Positions 17,768 through 27,017 are shown, numbered from the stretch's first letter. The stretch is 64,000 nucleotides of DNA from Mariniphaga anaerophila (GCF_900129025.1 NZ_FQUM01000004.1:1-64000); one strand, 5' to 3'. Notes: generated from the letters alone by a model not told the origin. Program-made: numbers and translations.

Positions 17768-18469
17768 ATGAAAACACAAAGTCAAGCCGCAGATATTTCA
17801 ATGAAAAGTGCTGCTGTTATCGCAGGGGTTTCGCTTTTGCTAATGGCCGTTTTAGCCCCGGTTGCAAACTTCTCTATTCTTCAAATCCTGATTGTCCCCG
17901 ACAATGCTGCAGAAACGGTAAACAATATCACGGCAAATATCGGAGCATTCCGTATGGCCATAGTTTTATTTCTGGCAGTTGCAGTTCTTGACATCGTTGT
18001 AGCATGGTCGTTGTACATTTTTCTTAAACCTCAAAACAAAAGCCTCTCGTTGCTCACTGGATGGTTGAGAGTAGTGTATGCAACAATCTTTTTAGTTGCT
18101 GCTACTCATCTTATTAATGTTCTGCAACTCTTAAGCGGAGCCGATTATTTGTCTGCATTCACCAACAGCCAGTTACAAACGCAGGCAATGTTATCAATAA
18201 CGGCTTTCAATCAGGGATGGGAATTCGGCCTTATTATTTTTGGATTTCATCTCTTGCTGCTCGGATACCTGCTGTTAAAAGCCGGGTACATGCGCAAAAT
18301 TTTGGGTATTTTAATACTGCTGGCCGGGCTGGGCTATATAATTGACGGGGCGGGAAAAATACTTCTTCCCGATTACAACCTTAGCATTAGTATGTTCACG
18401 TTTATTGGAGAAGTAATACTTATTTTTTGGCTGTTAATAGCCGGAAGAAAACTAACAGTTACACAATAA
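17768..18469 (+). CDS. DUF4386 family membrane protein
   Basis: A 233-residue integral membrane protein with about six to seven hydrophobic helices (AAVIAGVSLLLMAVLAPVA, FRMAIVLFLAVAVLDIVVAW, VVYATIFLVAATHLI, GLIIFGFHLLLLGYLL, ILGILILLAGLGYII, GEVILIFWLLIAG) and the AFNQGWEFGLIIFGFH motif of the DUF4386 family. An upstream TTG at 17750 is in frame, but the ATG at 17768 is preferred. Function is unknown for the family. It is convergent with the symporter gene. Confidence 0.82.
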   Translation: MKTQSQAADISMKSAAVIAGVSLLLMAVLAPVANFSILQILIVPDNAAETVNNITANIGAFRMAIVLFLAVAVLDIVVAWSLYIFLKPQNKSLSLLTGWLRVVYATIFLVAATHLINVLQLLSGADYLSAFTNSQLQTQAMLSITAFNQGWEFGLIIFGFHLLLLGYLLLKAGYMRKILGILILLAGLGYIIDGAGKILLPDYNLSISMFTFIGEVILIFWLLIAGRKLTVTQ

Positions 18470-18535
18470 CCGGAGAAAAACAGGAACAGCAGCAGAAAAT
18501 GGCTCCCTGTACGAAAATTAGCTCTTCCTGCTCAA

Positions 18536-18676
18536 CAGGGACGGATTTTTTTTAGCAGGACGAACAAAAAGTGATACAGGGAGGCCAAAAAAACCAAACA
18601 GGACGGGTAAAAATCCTACAGGGACGCATAAAAATTAAACAGGGCGACGAAAAACCTTACAGGACGGCATTTTTTG
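18536..18676. repeat. Short tandem array, seven units of 20-22 bp
   Basis: CAGG starts recur at 18536, 18556, 18577, 18599, 18619, 18640 and 18660 (spacings 20, 21, 22, 20, 21, 20). Each unit reads roughly CAGGGACGnnnAAAAAnnnnA with a fixed CAGG(G)nCG head and A-rich middle; the first and last have T in the middle. The last unit starts at the base next to the symporter stop codon (18657-18659) and runs into its last codons. TCCCTGT at 18504-18510 is an inverted partner of the first unit. Spacing of about two helical turns would place heads on one face of the DNA. Confidence 0.8.
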
Positions 18677-20069
18677 TTGGTGCTTTGTACACAAAGCTAA
18701 CCAGCATATAAACGATTAACGAGGCCATAATACCAAATATATTAGCATCAAGTTCCAGCGGTAACCTTGCATTCGAAACTAATAAAGTCAGCGTAGTAAC
18801 GCCACCTGCAACCATCGAGGCAAAAGCAGCTTTTGAATTCGGGGTTCTCGCAAACAACGCAACTAACACCGGAATAAACATACCCGACACCATAAAAGCG
18901 TAAGAGTGGAGCATTAGCTCCAACACGTTTGTCATTTTTAACGCAATTATCAATGCTAAAACTCCAATAACAAAAGTAAGCAACTGCGACTGACGAAGTC
19001 CCCGCTTTTTAAAAACATCAATAAGCATGTTCCCTGATGCTGCCATTAAACAACTATCTGCTGTTGACATTATTGCTGAAAAATAGGCAGACAATACAAT
19101 TCCTAAGAAACCTATCGGGAGAACATTTTTCAGCAATAACGGCAATCCCATTTCTGCATCAATATTAGCCATCGAAAATCCGGGGAGTTGACCGTTCTCT
19201 ACCGCTACTCTGGCAAACATCCCAAGTATAACGCCTACAAATGCCATTACCGGATATTCAAACAGGCCGGCAATAAACCAGCCTCGTTTTGCTGTTTTCG
19301 CACTTTTTGCAGCATAAATCCGCTGGTACAGTGTCATCCCGATAAACCAAATTGGAATAATTGTAAACATCCAGTTTACCATTTGCTGCCACGATATTGA
19401 AGTAAGACTAAAGAACGAAGGTGCGAGCGTAGTTTTAATGGTTTCATATCCGCCAATATTTATATAAGCAAACGGTAGTCCCACAAATATTAATCCTGTC
19501 ATTAAGACTATCCACTGAACCGTATCAGTATAAATTACAGCTTTTAACCCTCCCAACACCGTATATACAATTGCCACTACTCCCATAATCAGCAGCGCCT
19601 GATTTACCGATAAAGCAGCAAAAGTTGACGATGCCAGTTTGGCCCCCGCAAGAAGCTGAGAACTTGTGAACCCGGTATAGCCGATGGCTGATATAATTCC
19701 GGCCACAATTGCAACACGTTTATTGAAAGTATGCTCCAAAAACTGGGGAAAAGAGAGAAACCCTTTCCTTCGTGCCAAATCATATACTTTGGGAATAAGA
19801 AGAACTCCGCTTAACCACGCCCCTACTAATCCGGTAAATAACAGCCAACTTCCCGAAAGTCCCATAATAAAACCTAAACCTCCCAGGCCTATTGAAAACC
19901 CTCCTCCAACATCAGTTGCCACAACAGACAGGCCTATGTGTACACTACTTAACTTTCTTCCGCCAACATAATAATCGTCTGTACTGCTGTTCTTCTTCAT
20001 AAAGTAGAAGCCAACACCAAGCATCACAAAAAGATAGGAACAAAAAATCGCAATATCAATCCAACTCAT
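18657..20069 (-). CDS. Sodium:solute symporter family (SLC5-like) transporter
   Basis: A 470-residue polytopic protein with about 13 membrane helices typical of sodium:solute symporters: WIDIAIFCSYLFVMLGVGFYF then DYYVGGRKLS, GGGFSIGLGGLGFI, GFTSSQLLAGAKLASS, the motif LGGLKAVIYTDTVQW and AYFSAIMSTADSCLMAASGN. The last motif and the sodium-site region are intact, so it should be functional. The transported substrate cannot be assigned by sequence alone, and no catabolic gene lies beside it. It is convergent with DUF4386, and its stop codon abuts the 20-22 bp array. Confidence 0.9.
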   Translation of the reverse strand: MSWIDIAIFCSYLFVMLGVGFYFMKKNSSTDDYYVGGRKLSSVHIGLSVVATDVGGGFSIGLGGLGFIMGLSGSWLLFTGLVGAWLSGVLLIPKVYDLARRKGFLSFPQFLEHTFNKRVAIVAGIISAIGYTGFTSSQLLAGAKLASSTFAALSVNQALLIMGVVAIVYTVLGGLKAVIYTDTVQWIVLMTGLIFVGLPFAYINIGGYETIKTTLAPSFFSLTSISWQQMVNWMFTIIPIWFIGMTLYQRIYAAKSAKTAKRGWFIAGLFEYPVMAFVGVILGMFARVAVENGQLPGFSMANIDAEMGLPLLLKNVLPIGFLGIVLSAYFSAIMSTADSCLMAASGNMLIDVFKKRGLRQSQLLTFVIGVLALIIALKMTNVLELMLHSYAFMVSGMFIPVLVALFARTPNSKAAFASMVAGGVTTLTLLVSNARLPLELDANIFGIMASLIVYMLVSFVYKAPTKNAVL

Positions 20070-20212
20070 AAAATCAAACAGGTTTTTAATTATTAACTGT
20101 ACGTGCTATACCACCTGCTCTATTTTTTAAATTTTTATGGGGGCGTCAGAATATTAATTATACATTTAAGTATATTATCAACTGTTATTTGCTAAAATAA
20201 AAAAAGTTACTG

Positions 20213-20824
20213 ATGAACAAAAACTTCTTTGAATCTCCGTTTAAAGGAAAACAATTGAAAGAGATAACTACCAACCCGAATATTATTGTGGGCGACTACA
20301 GCTACTATTCAGGATATTACAGCGGCCACTCTTTTGACGATTGCGCCAGGTACCTGATGCCCGACCGCAATGATGTGGACAAGTTGCGCATCGGCCGTTT
20401 TTGTTCCATCGCCGACGGAGCCATTTTTATGATGGCTGGAAATCAGGGACACCGGCACGACTGGGTAAGTTCTTTCCCGTTCTTTTACCAGGGGTTTGAT
20501 TCCGCTGAAGACGCCTATCAAAAAGCCGGCGACACGGTTATCGGAAACGACGTATGGATAGGTGCAAACGCGATAATTATGCCGGGCATAAACATTGGCA
20601 ATGGGGCTGTTATCGCCACCTCATCCATTGTAACAAAAAATGTTGACGCTTATACAATTGTTGGCGGTAATCCGGCTCGGCCAATAAAAAAGAGGTTTGC
20701 CGACCACGAAATTGCTCTCTTATTAAAATTGAAATGGTGGGATTGGGACATTGAAAAAATAAAAGCCAATATGAGTTTACTGTGTTCAAACAAAATTCAG
20801 GAATTGTACGAAAAAAATCAGTAA
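20213..20824 (+). CDS. catB: CatB-type (xenobiotic) chloramphenicol O-acetyltransferase family protein
   Basis: A 203-residue left-handed beta-helix acetyltransferase. The N-terminus ([39 protein letters not shown] in parts), [22 protein letters not shown] with the catalytic His at about 80, the FPFFYQGF cap, [16 protein letters not shown] and the C-terminal [14 protein letters not shown] match type B chloramphenicol acetyltransferases closely in length and order. Related Vat enzymes acetylate streptogramin A. It is a good candidate for acetylating an antibiotic-like alcohol, but actual resistance is not shown by sequence. It is monocistronic, divergent from the symporter. Confidence 0.87.
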   Translation: MNKNFFESPFKGKQLKEITTNPNIIVGDYSYYSGYYSGHSFDDCARYLMPDRNDVDKLRIGRFCSIADGAIFMMAGNQGHRHDWVSSFPFFYQGFDSAEDAYQKAGDTVIGNDVWIGANAIIMPGINIGNGAVIATSSIVTKNVDAYTIVGGNPARPIKKRFADHEIALLLKLKWWDWDIEKIKANMSLLCSNKIQELYEKNQ

Positions 20825-20946
20825 CAGAAATGCAACAACAACGCAGTACACGAAAAAACAGTTTTTATCCGCAGTTTTTAATTCCATTTCGTACTTTAGA
20901 TTTTAATTTAAATGAAGAGTAATCTTTGAAATAAAGAAGGAACACT

Positions 20947-22104
20947 ATGAACAGCAAACGAGTATTTGTTTCCGGCTGTTTCGACCTGCTACACAGCGGC
21001 CATGTCGCTTTTTTTAAAGAAGCGGCGCAGTACGGCAATTTATATGTGGGAATCGGCTCCGACAACACCATTGAAGAACTGAAAGGGCGCCCGACAATAA
21101 ACAGTGAGCAGGAACGCCTGTACATGGTAAAAGCAGTACGTTACGTAACAGACGCTTTTATCAATTCGGGACACGGCATAATGGATTTTGAAGCAGACCT
21201 GCGGCAGCTACGGCCCGATGTTTTCGTGGTAAACGAAGACGGCTATTCTCCGGCAAAAAAAACACTTTGCCGGGAGCTGGGCATTGAGCTTAAAGTATTG
21301 GAACGCATTCCCGATGCCGGACTGCCGGCTCGCTCCACCACTTCAATCAGAAGCTCGGGAGTTTGTGCACTCCCCTACCGCATCGATTTGGCCGGCACAT
21401 GGATTGACCAGCCTTACGTTTCAAAATATTATCCGGGGTGGGCAATTACTCTGTCGCTGGAACCGGTTATCGAATACAACGAAAGGTGTGGCATGAGCAC
21501 TTCGACCCGAAATGCCGCAAAAAAAATATGGCCACACAGCCTGCCGCTTGGGAAACCCGAAAAACTGGCAGAAATGCTGTTTAAGTTTGAAAATAATCCC
21601 GGGTCGCAAATCATTTCAGGAGCACAGGATTCCATCGGCATTTGCATGCCCGGACTGGTGCGCCACTATTACGACAATGCATTCTGGCCACAAAAAATTG
21701 AATCGGTACACGACAACGATATCCTCGACTGGCTGGAACAGCACATATACATGGTACTGCTGTGGCCTCGCCCGCAGGGCCTCAGTTTGCTGGACAATAC
21801 CAACATCAACACCGAAAATGTAAAACAACTGGCAGATGCTGCCGAAAAGGCATGGGACGCCATCCTAAAAAAAGATTTAAAAGCGTTTGCTTCGGCATAC
21901 CTCGATTCGTTTAACGCGCAAACCACGCTTTTCCCGGCAATGATAAATCCGGAAATTGAAAAAGTAATTGAAAGCTACAAGCCGGAAGCGCTGGCATGGA
22001 AACTGGCAGGAGCCGGTGGCGGCGGCTATCTTATTCTGGTTTCGGAAAAACCGTTGCGTGGTGCCATGCACATAAAAATAAGAAGGAAAGACTCGGGGAT
22101 ATAA
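20947..22104 (+). CDS. Fusion of nucleotidyltransferase and GHMP-kinase-like domains
   Basis: A 385-residue two-domain protein. Residues 1-135 are a cytidylyltransferase-like domain (FVSGCFDLLHSGHVAFF with HxGH at 16-19, GIGSD, RSTTSIRSS near 129-137). Residues about 138-385 resemble a GHMP sugar kinase: LPYRIDLAGTWIDQP, GMSTSTRNAA at 182-191 in the place of the GLGSSSA loop, ISGAQDSIGICMPGL, and the C-terminal KLAGAGGGGYLILV. This suggests phosphorylation and nucleotide activation of one sugar in a single protein, as separate enzymes do in GDP-heptose synthesis, though the sugar is unknown. GAAGGAA just before the ATG is a plausible ribosome-binding site. The guanylate-kinase-like gene follows by 121 bp. 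Confidence 0.78.
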   Translation: MNSKRVFVSGCFDLLHSGHVAFFKEAAQYGNLYVGIGSDNTIEELKGRPTINSEQERLYMVKAVRYVTDAFINSGHGIMDFEADLRQLRPDVFVVNEDGYSPAKKTLCRELGIELKVLERIPDAGLPARSTTSIRSSGVCALPYRIDLAGTWIDQPYVSKYYPGWAITLSLEPVIEYNERCGMSTSTRNAAKKIWPHSLPLGKPEKLAEMLFKFENNPGSQIISGAQDSIGICMPGLVRHYYDNAFWPQKIESVHDNDILDWLEQHIYMVLLWPRPQGLSLLDNTNINTENVKQLADAAEKAWDAILKKDLKAFASAYLDSFNAQTTLFPAMINPEIEKVIESYKPEALAWKLAGAGGGGYLILVSEKPLRGAMHIKIRRKDSGI

Positions 22105-22225
22105 TTCTACAATTGGCGAAATTATCAGACAGAGTTGAATAGCATTTCTATCCGATTCTGAAAAGCCAGCCCCGTGTGAAATTGCATTAGTAAAAAACAG
22201 CAACTGCTACAATAATATTTTATTT

Positions 22226-22978
22226 ATGAATACTCAAAAACATCGCCTGGTCGTTTTTTCAGGGCCTTCGTGTGTCGGGAAAAGCCCGCTGGCAAAAGCA
22301 CTGGCAAAATTTTACCCGGAACTGCACCGGGGCATGCGGCCATTAGTACTGTACAACAGCCGGGCTGCCCGTCCGGGTGAAACCAACGGCAAAGACTACC
22401 ATTTCCGTCCCCGGACAGAAATTGAACAAATGAGAAACCTCGACCACTTTATAGTAATGGATGTTCGTGGCGATTTACAGGCACTCGACCTCCGGGAACT
22501 TGCAGAGAACCTAAAGCAGAGCGATGTGCTTTTTGAAGGCAATCCGTTTGTGGGAAAAGCATTGTTAACGCATCCGTTGTTGGAAGGAACCAACCGCCTG
22601 AGCATTTTTATGTCGCCCCTTTCCGGAGAAGAGCTTGCCTTTTTGAAGTCGGTAACTCCGGCAGTTTCGTTATCGGACTTTACAACCGATGTGATGCGCA
22701 GAAAACTGCTTCGCCGGACGCGCAAACAAAAAGGAGAGCTTTCAATAAAAGACCTGGAAAATATTGAAAAAAGGGCTTCGAGTGCTTTTTCCGAATTGCA
22801 GGACGCACATTACTTCCGGCACATTATAGCCAACCACGATGGCGAAGACAGCGACAACTGGGACGCTTTTTACTATCCGATTGGCGATGCCCGAAAGGCT
22901 CTGCTCTCTTTTGCCAAATTGCTTAAAGGCGAAAATCCGGAAAGTGTCGAAAATTGGGAAAAATCATTATTGGAATAA
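22226..22978 (+). CDS. Guanylate-kinase-like P-loop protein
   Basis: A 250-residue protein with a Walker A motif VVFSGPSCVGKSPLAK (GPSCVGKS, residues 13-20) and the guanylate-kinase signature RAARPGETNGKDYHF (46-60), including the Arg pair and GExxGxDYxF. It is longer than the usual 190-210 residues, and the C-terminal part is not canonical. It may be a diverged nucleoside-monophosphate kinase or act with the fused kinase/nucleotidyltransferase upstream. A standard Gmk is not implied, because a housekeeping gmk would be expected elsewhere. The downstream side is closed by the terminator at 23073-23118. Confidence 0.75.
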   Translation: MNTQKHRLVVFSGPSCVGKSPLAKALAKFYPELHRGMRPLVLYNSRAARPGETNGKDYHFRPRTEIEQMRNLDHFIVMDVRGDLQALDLRELAENLKQSDVLFEGNPFVGKALLTHPLLEGTNRLSIFMSPLSGEELAFLKSVTPAVSLSDFTTDVMRRKLLRRTRKQKGELSIKDLENIEKRASSAFSELQDAHYFRHIIANHDGEDSDNWDAFYYPIGDARKALLSFAKLLKGENPESVENWEKSLLE

Positions 22979-23072
22979 ACAGACAGGAATAAATGAAACA
23001 AGGTTATCCAACCAAAAAAGAATCAACTGAGTTTCATTTCCAGACATCGTAAACCGACTAATTTTTCGTCAC

Positions 23073-23118
23073 AAAAAAACCGGATAAATCGCAACTCGAC
23101 TTATCCGGTTTTTTTTTT
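23073..23118. terminator. Bidirectional intrinsic terminator
   Basis: AACCGGATAA (23078-23087) pairs perfectly with TTATCCGGTT (23101-23110), with A residues before and a run of T to 23118. It lies between the convergent guanylate-kinase-like and DUF3078 genes and can end both. Confidence 0.88.
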
Positions 23119-23137
23119 ATCAAAAGGAAATATACTT

Positions 23138-25141
23138 CTAATGTTTTCTTCGGGTGCGGGTAACCTGCTTACTTAGTTTGTAAGTAAAACCAACCGTAAT
23201 AAACTCCCTGATTTGCAACTTTGGCTTTGGAGCCAAAGGATTTCCGTTGGCATCTTCCGCCGGAAACAACACCTTTTCATCGTATATAAAATGAACCAGC
23301 ATGCGCATGTTAATGTGGTCGGTCAACTGCATTACCAACTGGTTTTCCCAGTTAAAATCCAGGTTGCCAAACGGGTGGAGATAATTGATAAACATTTTGT
23401 ACTTGGTTTCATAAGTAATTTCGGGCGTAATATTCTTTCGCCAGAAGATATCTGTATTCAACCCCGGCTCCCAGTAGCTGCGTTTGCCTTCGTCGATTCC
23501 GTATTTTGTCTGGTCAATTTTAACCGTATCTTTCACAAACACATTTTTTGCGGTAAGTGGCGAAAGCAGCAAACTAAAGTTGTTGTTGGGTTTATAGTCG
23601 AGCCCCAGCTTAAAAAATGTCCGGGCAGGCGCCATAAAAGCAGAAATAGGATCCGGATTAGCCGACGTGGGGTATTTGTACCCGTTGAAAAACTGTGTTT
23701 CAAAGTTAAACTCAGTACTGTAATACCACTTTTTAAAAGCGCTTACACCAAAACGCGAAGTTATTTCAAACTTATCGTCATTCTTCTGTGTTTCGGCTCC
23801 TTCTCCACCGGGTCTGATGTAACCGTTGCGTATCTCACCCGAGTTCTCCCACTTTACTTTTCCATCGTGCCGCGCATAGTTGGCGTACCCCTTCAAAATA
23901 ATCTGAAGCGAAAGGGCGCTCTGTCCGCCTTTTTTCCAATTTTCGAGGTAGGTTTGCGTAAATCCCACCGAGCCGTCGCCCCCAATCCTCCACGGAGTAA
24001 GCACCTGGTATTTTTCCTTCACTCCTGTCAGGCCCGAAACACCACGGTTCAGCGTACTGAAATCAAACCCTTTTGTTTCCCTCGGTTTAAACCGGCTGAA
24101 TGTCACACCATCATCAATAAGCAGTTGCATCGTACGCTTATCCACACTTTTTACCATCAGCCTCAACGAATCGTTTTGTTCATTTTTCAGCCACACCCGC
24201 GAGAAATAAGGGCTGGAGTTCCGAAGCAGAATTGATGACTCTTCGCCCAACAGGTTAGTCATTGAAACCCTTGTTGTATCCACAAAGTCGGCATATTCAG
24301 CCAGCTCACCAACTACCATCGCTATGGAATCGTTCACCGCTGCCATTACTGCATCGTTATAAATTCTCAACACCTGGTAGTTATTGAAATTGACCGAATC
24401 GACAAGGCGCTGTTTCTGCCAGGCAAATTCTTCCTGATAGCGTCTGTTCCGGTAATCCTGAACAATAGAATCGCGGTAAACATTCACCACCGAATCGTTG
24501 TAAGCCATCCGTTGTTGTTCAATTAAGCTTTGTTTTAGGCTGTCGAGTTTCAAAAACCGCCTGAAATCGGTTGGCGACTGCATCAGCGAATCAGGAATTA
24601 CATCGGGCAACTGCAGGCTGTCGGGCAACTGAAAAACACCCTGTTCCATCAAACGCGCACCTTCACCCGGAGGAATTGCGCCGGCTTTCTCTTCAATACC
24701 CATAATCAGGTCAACAGGCACGGTAATCTCTTCGCTAAAAAATTTATTTTTGAGATGAGCATCTACTGTTTGGAGCCTTTTTTGAACTTCGCCCTCGGGT
24801 AAATATCCCGGAACAGAGAGGCTGTCGGGAACATCCTCCGGCAACCGGAAGACAAACGTATGCGAACTGTCTCTGAGTGATTCATCCAATGAACTCAATA
24901 TGGAATCGAGGGGTTCCTTTTCAATAAAATGAATTAATCCCTTCACCTTTTCTCCTGTCTCCGGATGTGAAATATGCCAGGTTTTATCCTGCCCAAAATA
25001 CCTTTCGAGTATTTGTATTCCCATTTCGAGTGACCGGGTATTGTCCTCTTCCCTGTTCAGGCTCTGAGACAATGCAGGATTGCCGTAGGCGAACAAAAAG
25101 GAAAGGAACAAAACAAGAAGTTTACTTTTTCCTGAAAACAT
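23138..25141 (-). CDS. DUF3078 domain outer-membrane/periplasmic protein
   Basis: A 667-residue protein with a signal peptide (LLVLFLSFLFAYGNPALSQ). The first 330 residues are charged and largely helical (RYQEEFAWQKQRLVDSVN). The last 270 residues carry the DUF3078 region: GFTQTYLENWKKGGQSALSL, KVKWENSGEIRNGYIRPGG, FFKLGLDYKPNNNFSLLLSPL and a C-terminal strand-rich end (REFITVGFTYKLSKQ) consistent with a beta-barrel. DUF3078 proteins are widespread in Bacteroidota with no settled function. It is monocistronic, between the terminator and a TAnnTTTG-type -7 box at 25176-25183. Confidence 0.8.
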   Translation of the reverse strand: MFSGKSKLLVLFLSFLFAYGNPALSQSLNREEDNTRSLEMGIQILERYFGQDKTWHISHPETGEKVKGLIHFIEKEPLDSILSSLDESLRDSSHTFVFRLPEDVPDSLSVPGYLPEGEVQKRLQTVDAHLKNKFFSEEITVPVDLIMGIEEKAGAIPPGEGARLMEQGVFQLPDSLQLPDVIPDSLMQSPTDFRRFLKLDSLKQSLIEQQRMAYNDSVVNVYRDSIVQDYRNRRYQEEFAWQKQRLVDSVNFNNYQVLRIYNDAVMAAVNDSIAMVVGELAEYADFVDTTRVSMTNLLGEESSILLRNSSPYFSRVWLKNEQNDSLRLMVKSVDKRTMQLLIDDGVTFSRFKPRETKGFDFSTLNRGVSGLTGVKEKYQVLTPWRIGGDGSVGFTQTYLENWKKGGQSALSLQIILKGYANYARHDGKVKWENSGEIRNGYIRPGGEGAETQKNDDKFEITSRFGVSAFKKWYYSTEFNFETQFFNGYKYPTSANPDPISAFMAPARTFFKLGLDYKPNNNFSLLLSPLTAKNVFVKDTVKIDQTKYGIDEGKRSYWEPGLNTDIFWRKNITPEITYETKYKMFINYLHPFGNLDFNWENQLVMQLTDHINMRMLVHFIYDEKVLFPAEDANGNPLAPKPKLQIREFITVGFTYKLSKQVTRTRRKH

Positions 25142-25175
25142 AGTTTAAAGTTTTTTACAGCTTTTTGACTAAACG

Positions 25176-25196
25176 CAAAAATAACATTTATGTTAT
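25176..25196 (-). promoter_or_regulatory. Probable -7 box and palindrome upstream of the DUF3078 gene
   Basis: On the - strand TATTTTTG (25183-25176) fits TAnnTTTG. It overlaps a perfect inverted repeat, ATAACAT-TT-ATGTTAT (25181-25196), that could be an operator. No well-spaced -33 TTG was found (nearest spacing 16). Confidence 0.4.
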
Positions 25197-25359
25197 CCAC
25201 AAAAAAAAATTCAAATTCAAAAGTGCATATTTAACCTTTCGGTTATTTAATGCAGCTTTGCCGATATTTTTTGTTGGGCATTTCTGCTCCTCCAAAAAAC
25301 AGACCGTTGTTTCAAAACAGGCTGCCTCAGATTTTTCTCATTTCAAGATGAACATTATT

Positions 25360-25989
25360 TCAAAAACCGTAGTTACCTTCAACCAAAAGCACTTTTATAC
25401 GCTGAGCATCGAACTGCCCCTGAATTACTGTGTAATAATTACAAATTTTCTCCGACGATTTACAATCCATGCAACGACCGGTTTTCACACAAGGCGTTTT
25501 TTTGTTTAGCCGCCGCGCATCAATCGGTGCTGCAATATTTTTAATGCGTTCGATTGCCGCCACGTCATTCTCCACAATTTTGTTGGTGCTACAAACAAGA
25601 AACACGCGTTTAGGGCCGAATATTATTGGCGCTACCCTGCTACCATTACCATCCAAATTAAAAATTTTTCCTTCGAGGGAAAGCGCATTTACTCCACTAA
25701 AAAAAATATCTGCAAAAAAATTGTCCCGGTAAAGTTTTTCCTTTTCATCCTTTGTAATGTCTGTTTTGTACTTGTCGAGAAACCGAATATCACTATTTCT
25801 CAGAAGTGAATAAACTCCTAATTGCTCAAGCGTTTTTGAATCACCTACACCTACAGTGCCTCCCGGCTTTAGAACATCAGATATAAAATCTGCCAGCTGC
25901 CCGGTGGAACAAAAACACATCAACTCTATACGGTTTTTCTTCAGCGACTTTTTCAACTGTTCTATTTTCTCTGCACTCATATCAAACAT
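25360..25989 (-). CDS. LUD domain (LutC-like) protein
   Basis: A 209-residue LUD-domain protein (formerly DUF162). Conserved features: TVGVGDSKTLEQLGV, IFFSGVNALSLEGKIFNLDGNGSR (as FSGVNALSLEG and NLDGNGSRVAP) and VCSTNKIV. The C-terminus has a Cys-rich tail, CVKTGRCMDCKSSEKICNYY, seen in many stand-alone LUD proteins. LutC-type proteins take part in lactate oxidation, but this class is often alone and of unknown role, and no lutA/lutB is nearby. A second ATG at 25980 is an alternative start. Confidence 0.85.
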   Translation of the reverse strand: MFDMSAEKIEQLKKSLKKNRIELMCFCSTGQLADFISDVLKPGGTVGVGDSKTLEQLGVYSLLRNSDIRFLDKYKTDITKDEKEKLYRDNFFADIFFSGVNALSLEGKIFNLDGNGSRVAPIIFGPKRVFLVCSTNKIVENDVAAIERIKNIAAPIDARRLNKKTPCVKTGRCMDCKSSEKICNYYTVIQGQFDAQRIKVLLVEGNYGF

Positions 25990-26426
25990 TCTTTAGTACA
26001 ACGCCTGGTCAGGACTTACACTTCGCAAACACACCGGGAAGACGACTAGTTTCAATAAACGTTTACAGAAGTAGAGTCTGCAACAGTTCTAAACCCCATG
26101 AGCCGGTGTGCTGCAAAAATAAGTATATTCAAGACGATAGCCAATCATTGCTTTACGTAGAAAAATGCTCCTCTTTGGCATTATTCGCTATTTCAACGTT
26201 CAATTGCTGATTGCTTCCAATTAACCGAAACTCAGATCTGTTTAACAAAACAAATTATTTACAAAGGTTGATGCGACACAGATAAACGACGATTTTTGAA
26301 ACGACAGATAGTCTGTTCTCTTTCGACAAAAATTACGAAATTCATAATAAATCGTTCTAAATTCCAAAGTATGTATACTTTAATAAGAAAAAATAAGTTC
26401 TTTAAACAAAATTATATTCGACAACT
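25990..26426. other. Intergenic stretch between divergent genes
   Basis: In 437 bp no gene-like frame was found. A small palindrome AAAGTATGTATACTTT lies near 26367-26382, and TATATTCG near 26411, one base off TAnnTTTG, may serve the downstream + strand gene. Confidence 0.5.
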
Positions 26427-27017
26427 ATGAAATCGCTACTAATAATCGTTGCTGTCTGCATCTTTTCATATACGGCAGTAAGTCAAAGTGCCCAGAACGG
26501 AGTGGAGACGAAAATCACAAAAATAAATGCTCTGTACCCTTCGTTCGAGCAGGAGTTTCGGGTCTCTCCGCAAACCACATGGGGATATCGCGCAGGATTA
26601 AATACCTTTTTGGAGTATGGCAACTCCAGGTATTATAGTCTATACGACAACCACACACAGACAAAAACCAGGTATTTTGAGTTCATCCCGACAGCAGAAA
26701 TTTATTACCGGTGGTATTATCGAATATTGAAACGCCAGGAAAAAGGGAAGAAAACAATCAATAACAGTTCGGGGTATTTTTTTGCAGGCGCCGAAATTAT
26801 GACTCCCGGAATAAAAGTACAAACAGTTAATAACGAAGGGCTAAACGAAGTTTTATCGGGAGTTTATGCGGGATGGGGATTCAGAAAGACATTCGGGAGC
26901 AGGGTTGCTTTCGACTTTAACATACGTTATGCGGTACTCATGCAGAATGTCGACAAAGTGGATTTCACCAACATTATTCCCGGCATCAGGCTTGGTTATA
27001 TCCTAAACAAAAAATAA
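26427..27017 (+). CDS. Secreted, probably outer-membrane beta-barrel protein of unknown function
   Basis: A 196-residue protein with a signal peptide (SLLIIVAVCIFSYTAVSQ). The mature part alternates aromatic and hydrophobic residues as in small barrels (FEQEFRVSPQTTWGYRAGL, FEFIPTAEIYYRWYY, GYFFAGAEIM, SGVYAGWGFRKTFG, FDFNIRYAVLMQ) and ends in IIPGIRLGYIL. It resembles short outer-membrane proteins of the DUF3575 kind, but I cannot place it firmly. It is monocistronic. Confidence 0.65.
   Translation: MKSLLIIVAVCIFSYTAVSQSAQNGVETKITKINALYPSFEQEFRVSPQTTWGYRAGLNTFLEYGNSRYYSLYDNHTQTKTRYFEFIPTAEIYYRWYYRILKRQEKGKKTINNSSGYFFAGAEIMTPGIKVQTVNNEGLNEVLSGVYAGWGFRKTFGSRVAFDFNIRYAVLMQNVDKVDFTNIIPGIRLGYILNKK

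Noticed and set aside
18536-18676. CRISPR array
   Set aside because: Units are 20-22 bp with degenerate bodies and no separate spacers, and there are no cas genes in the window.
23213-24235. A 340-codon + strand frame opposite the DUF3078 gene
   Set aside because: It is antisense to a well-supported gene, and the composition (many Arg, His, Phe, Val) is typical of a shadow frame.
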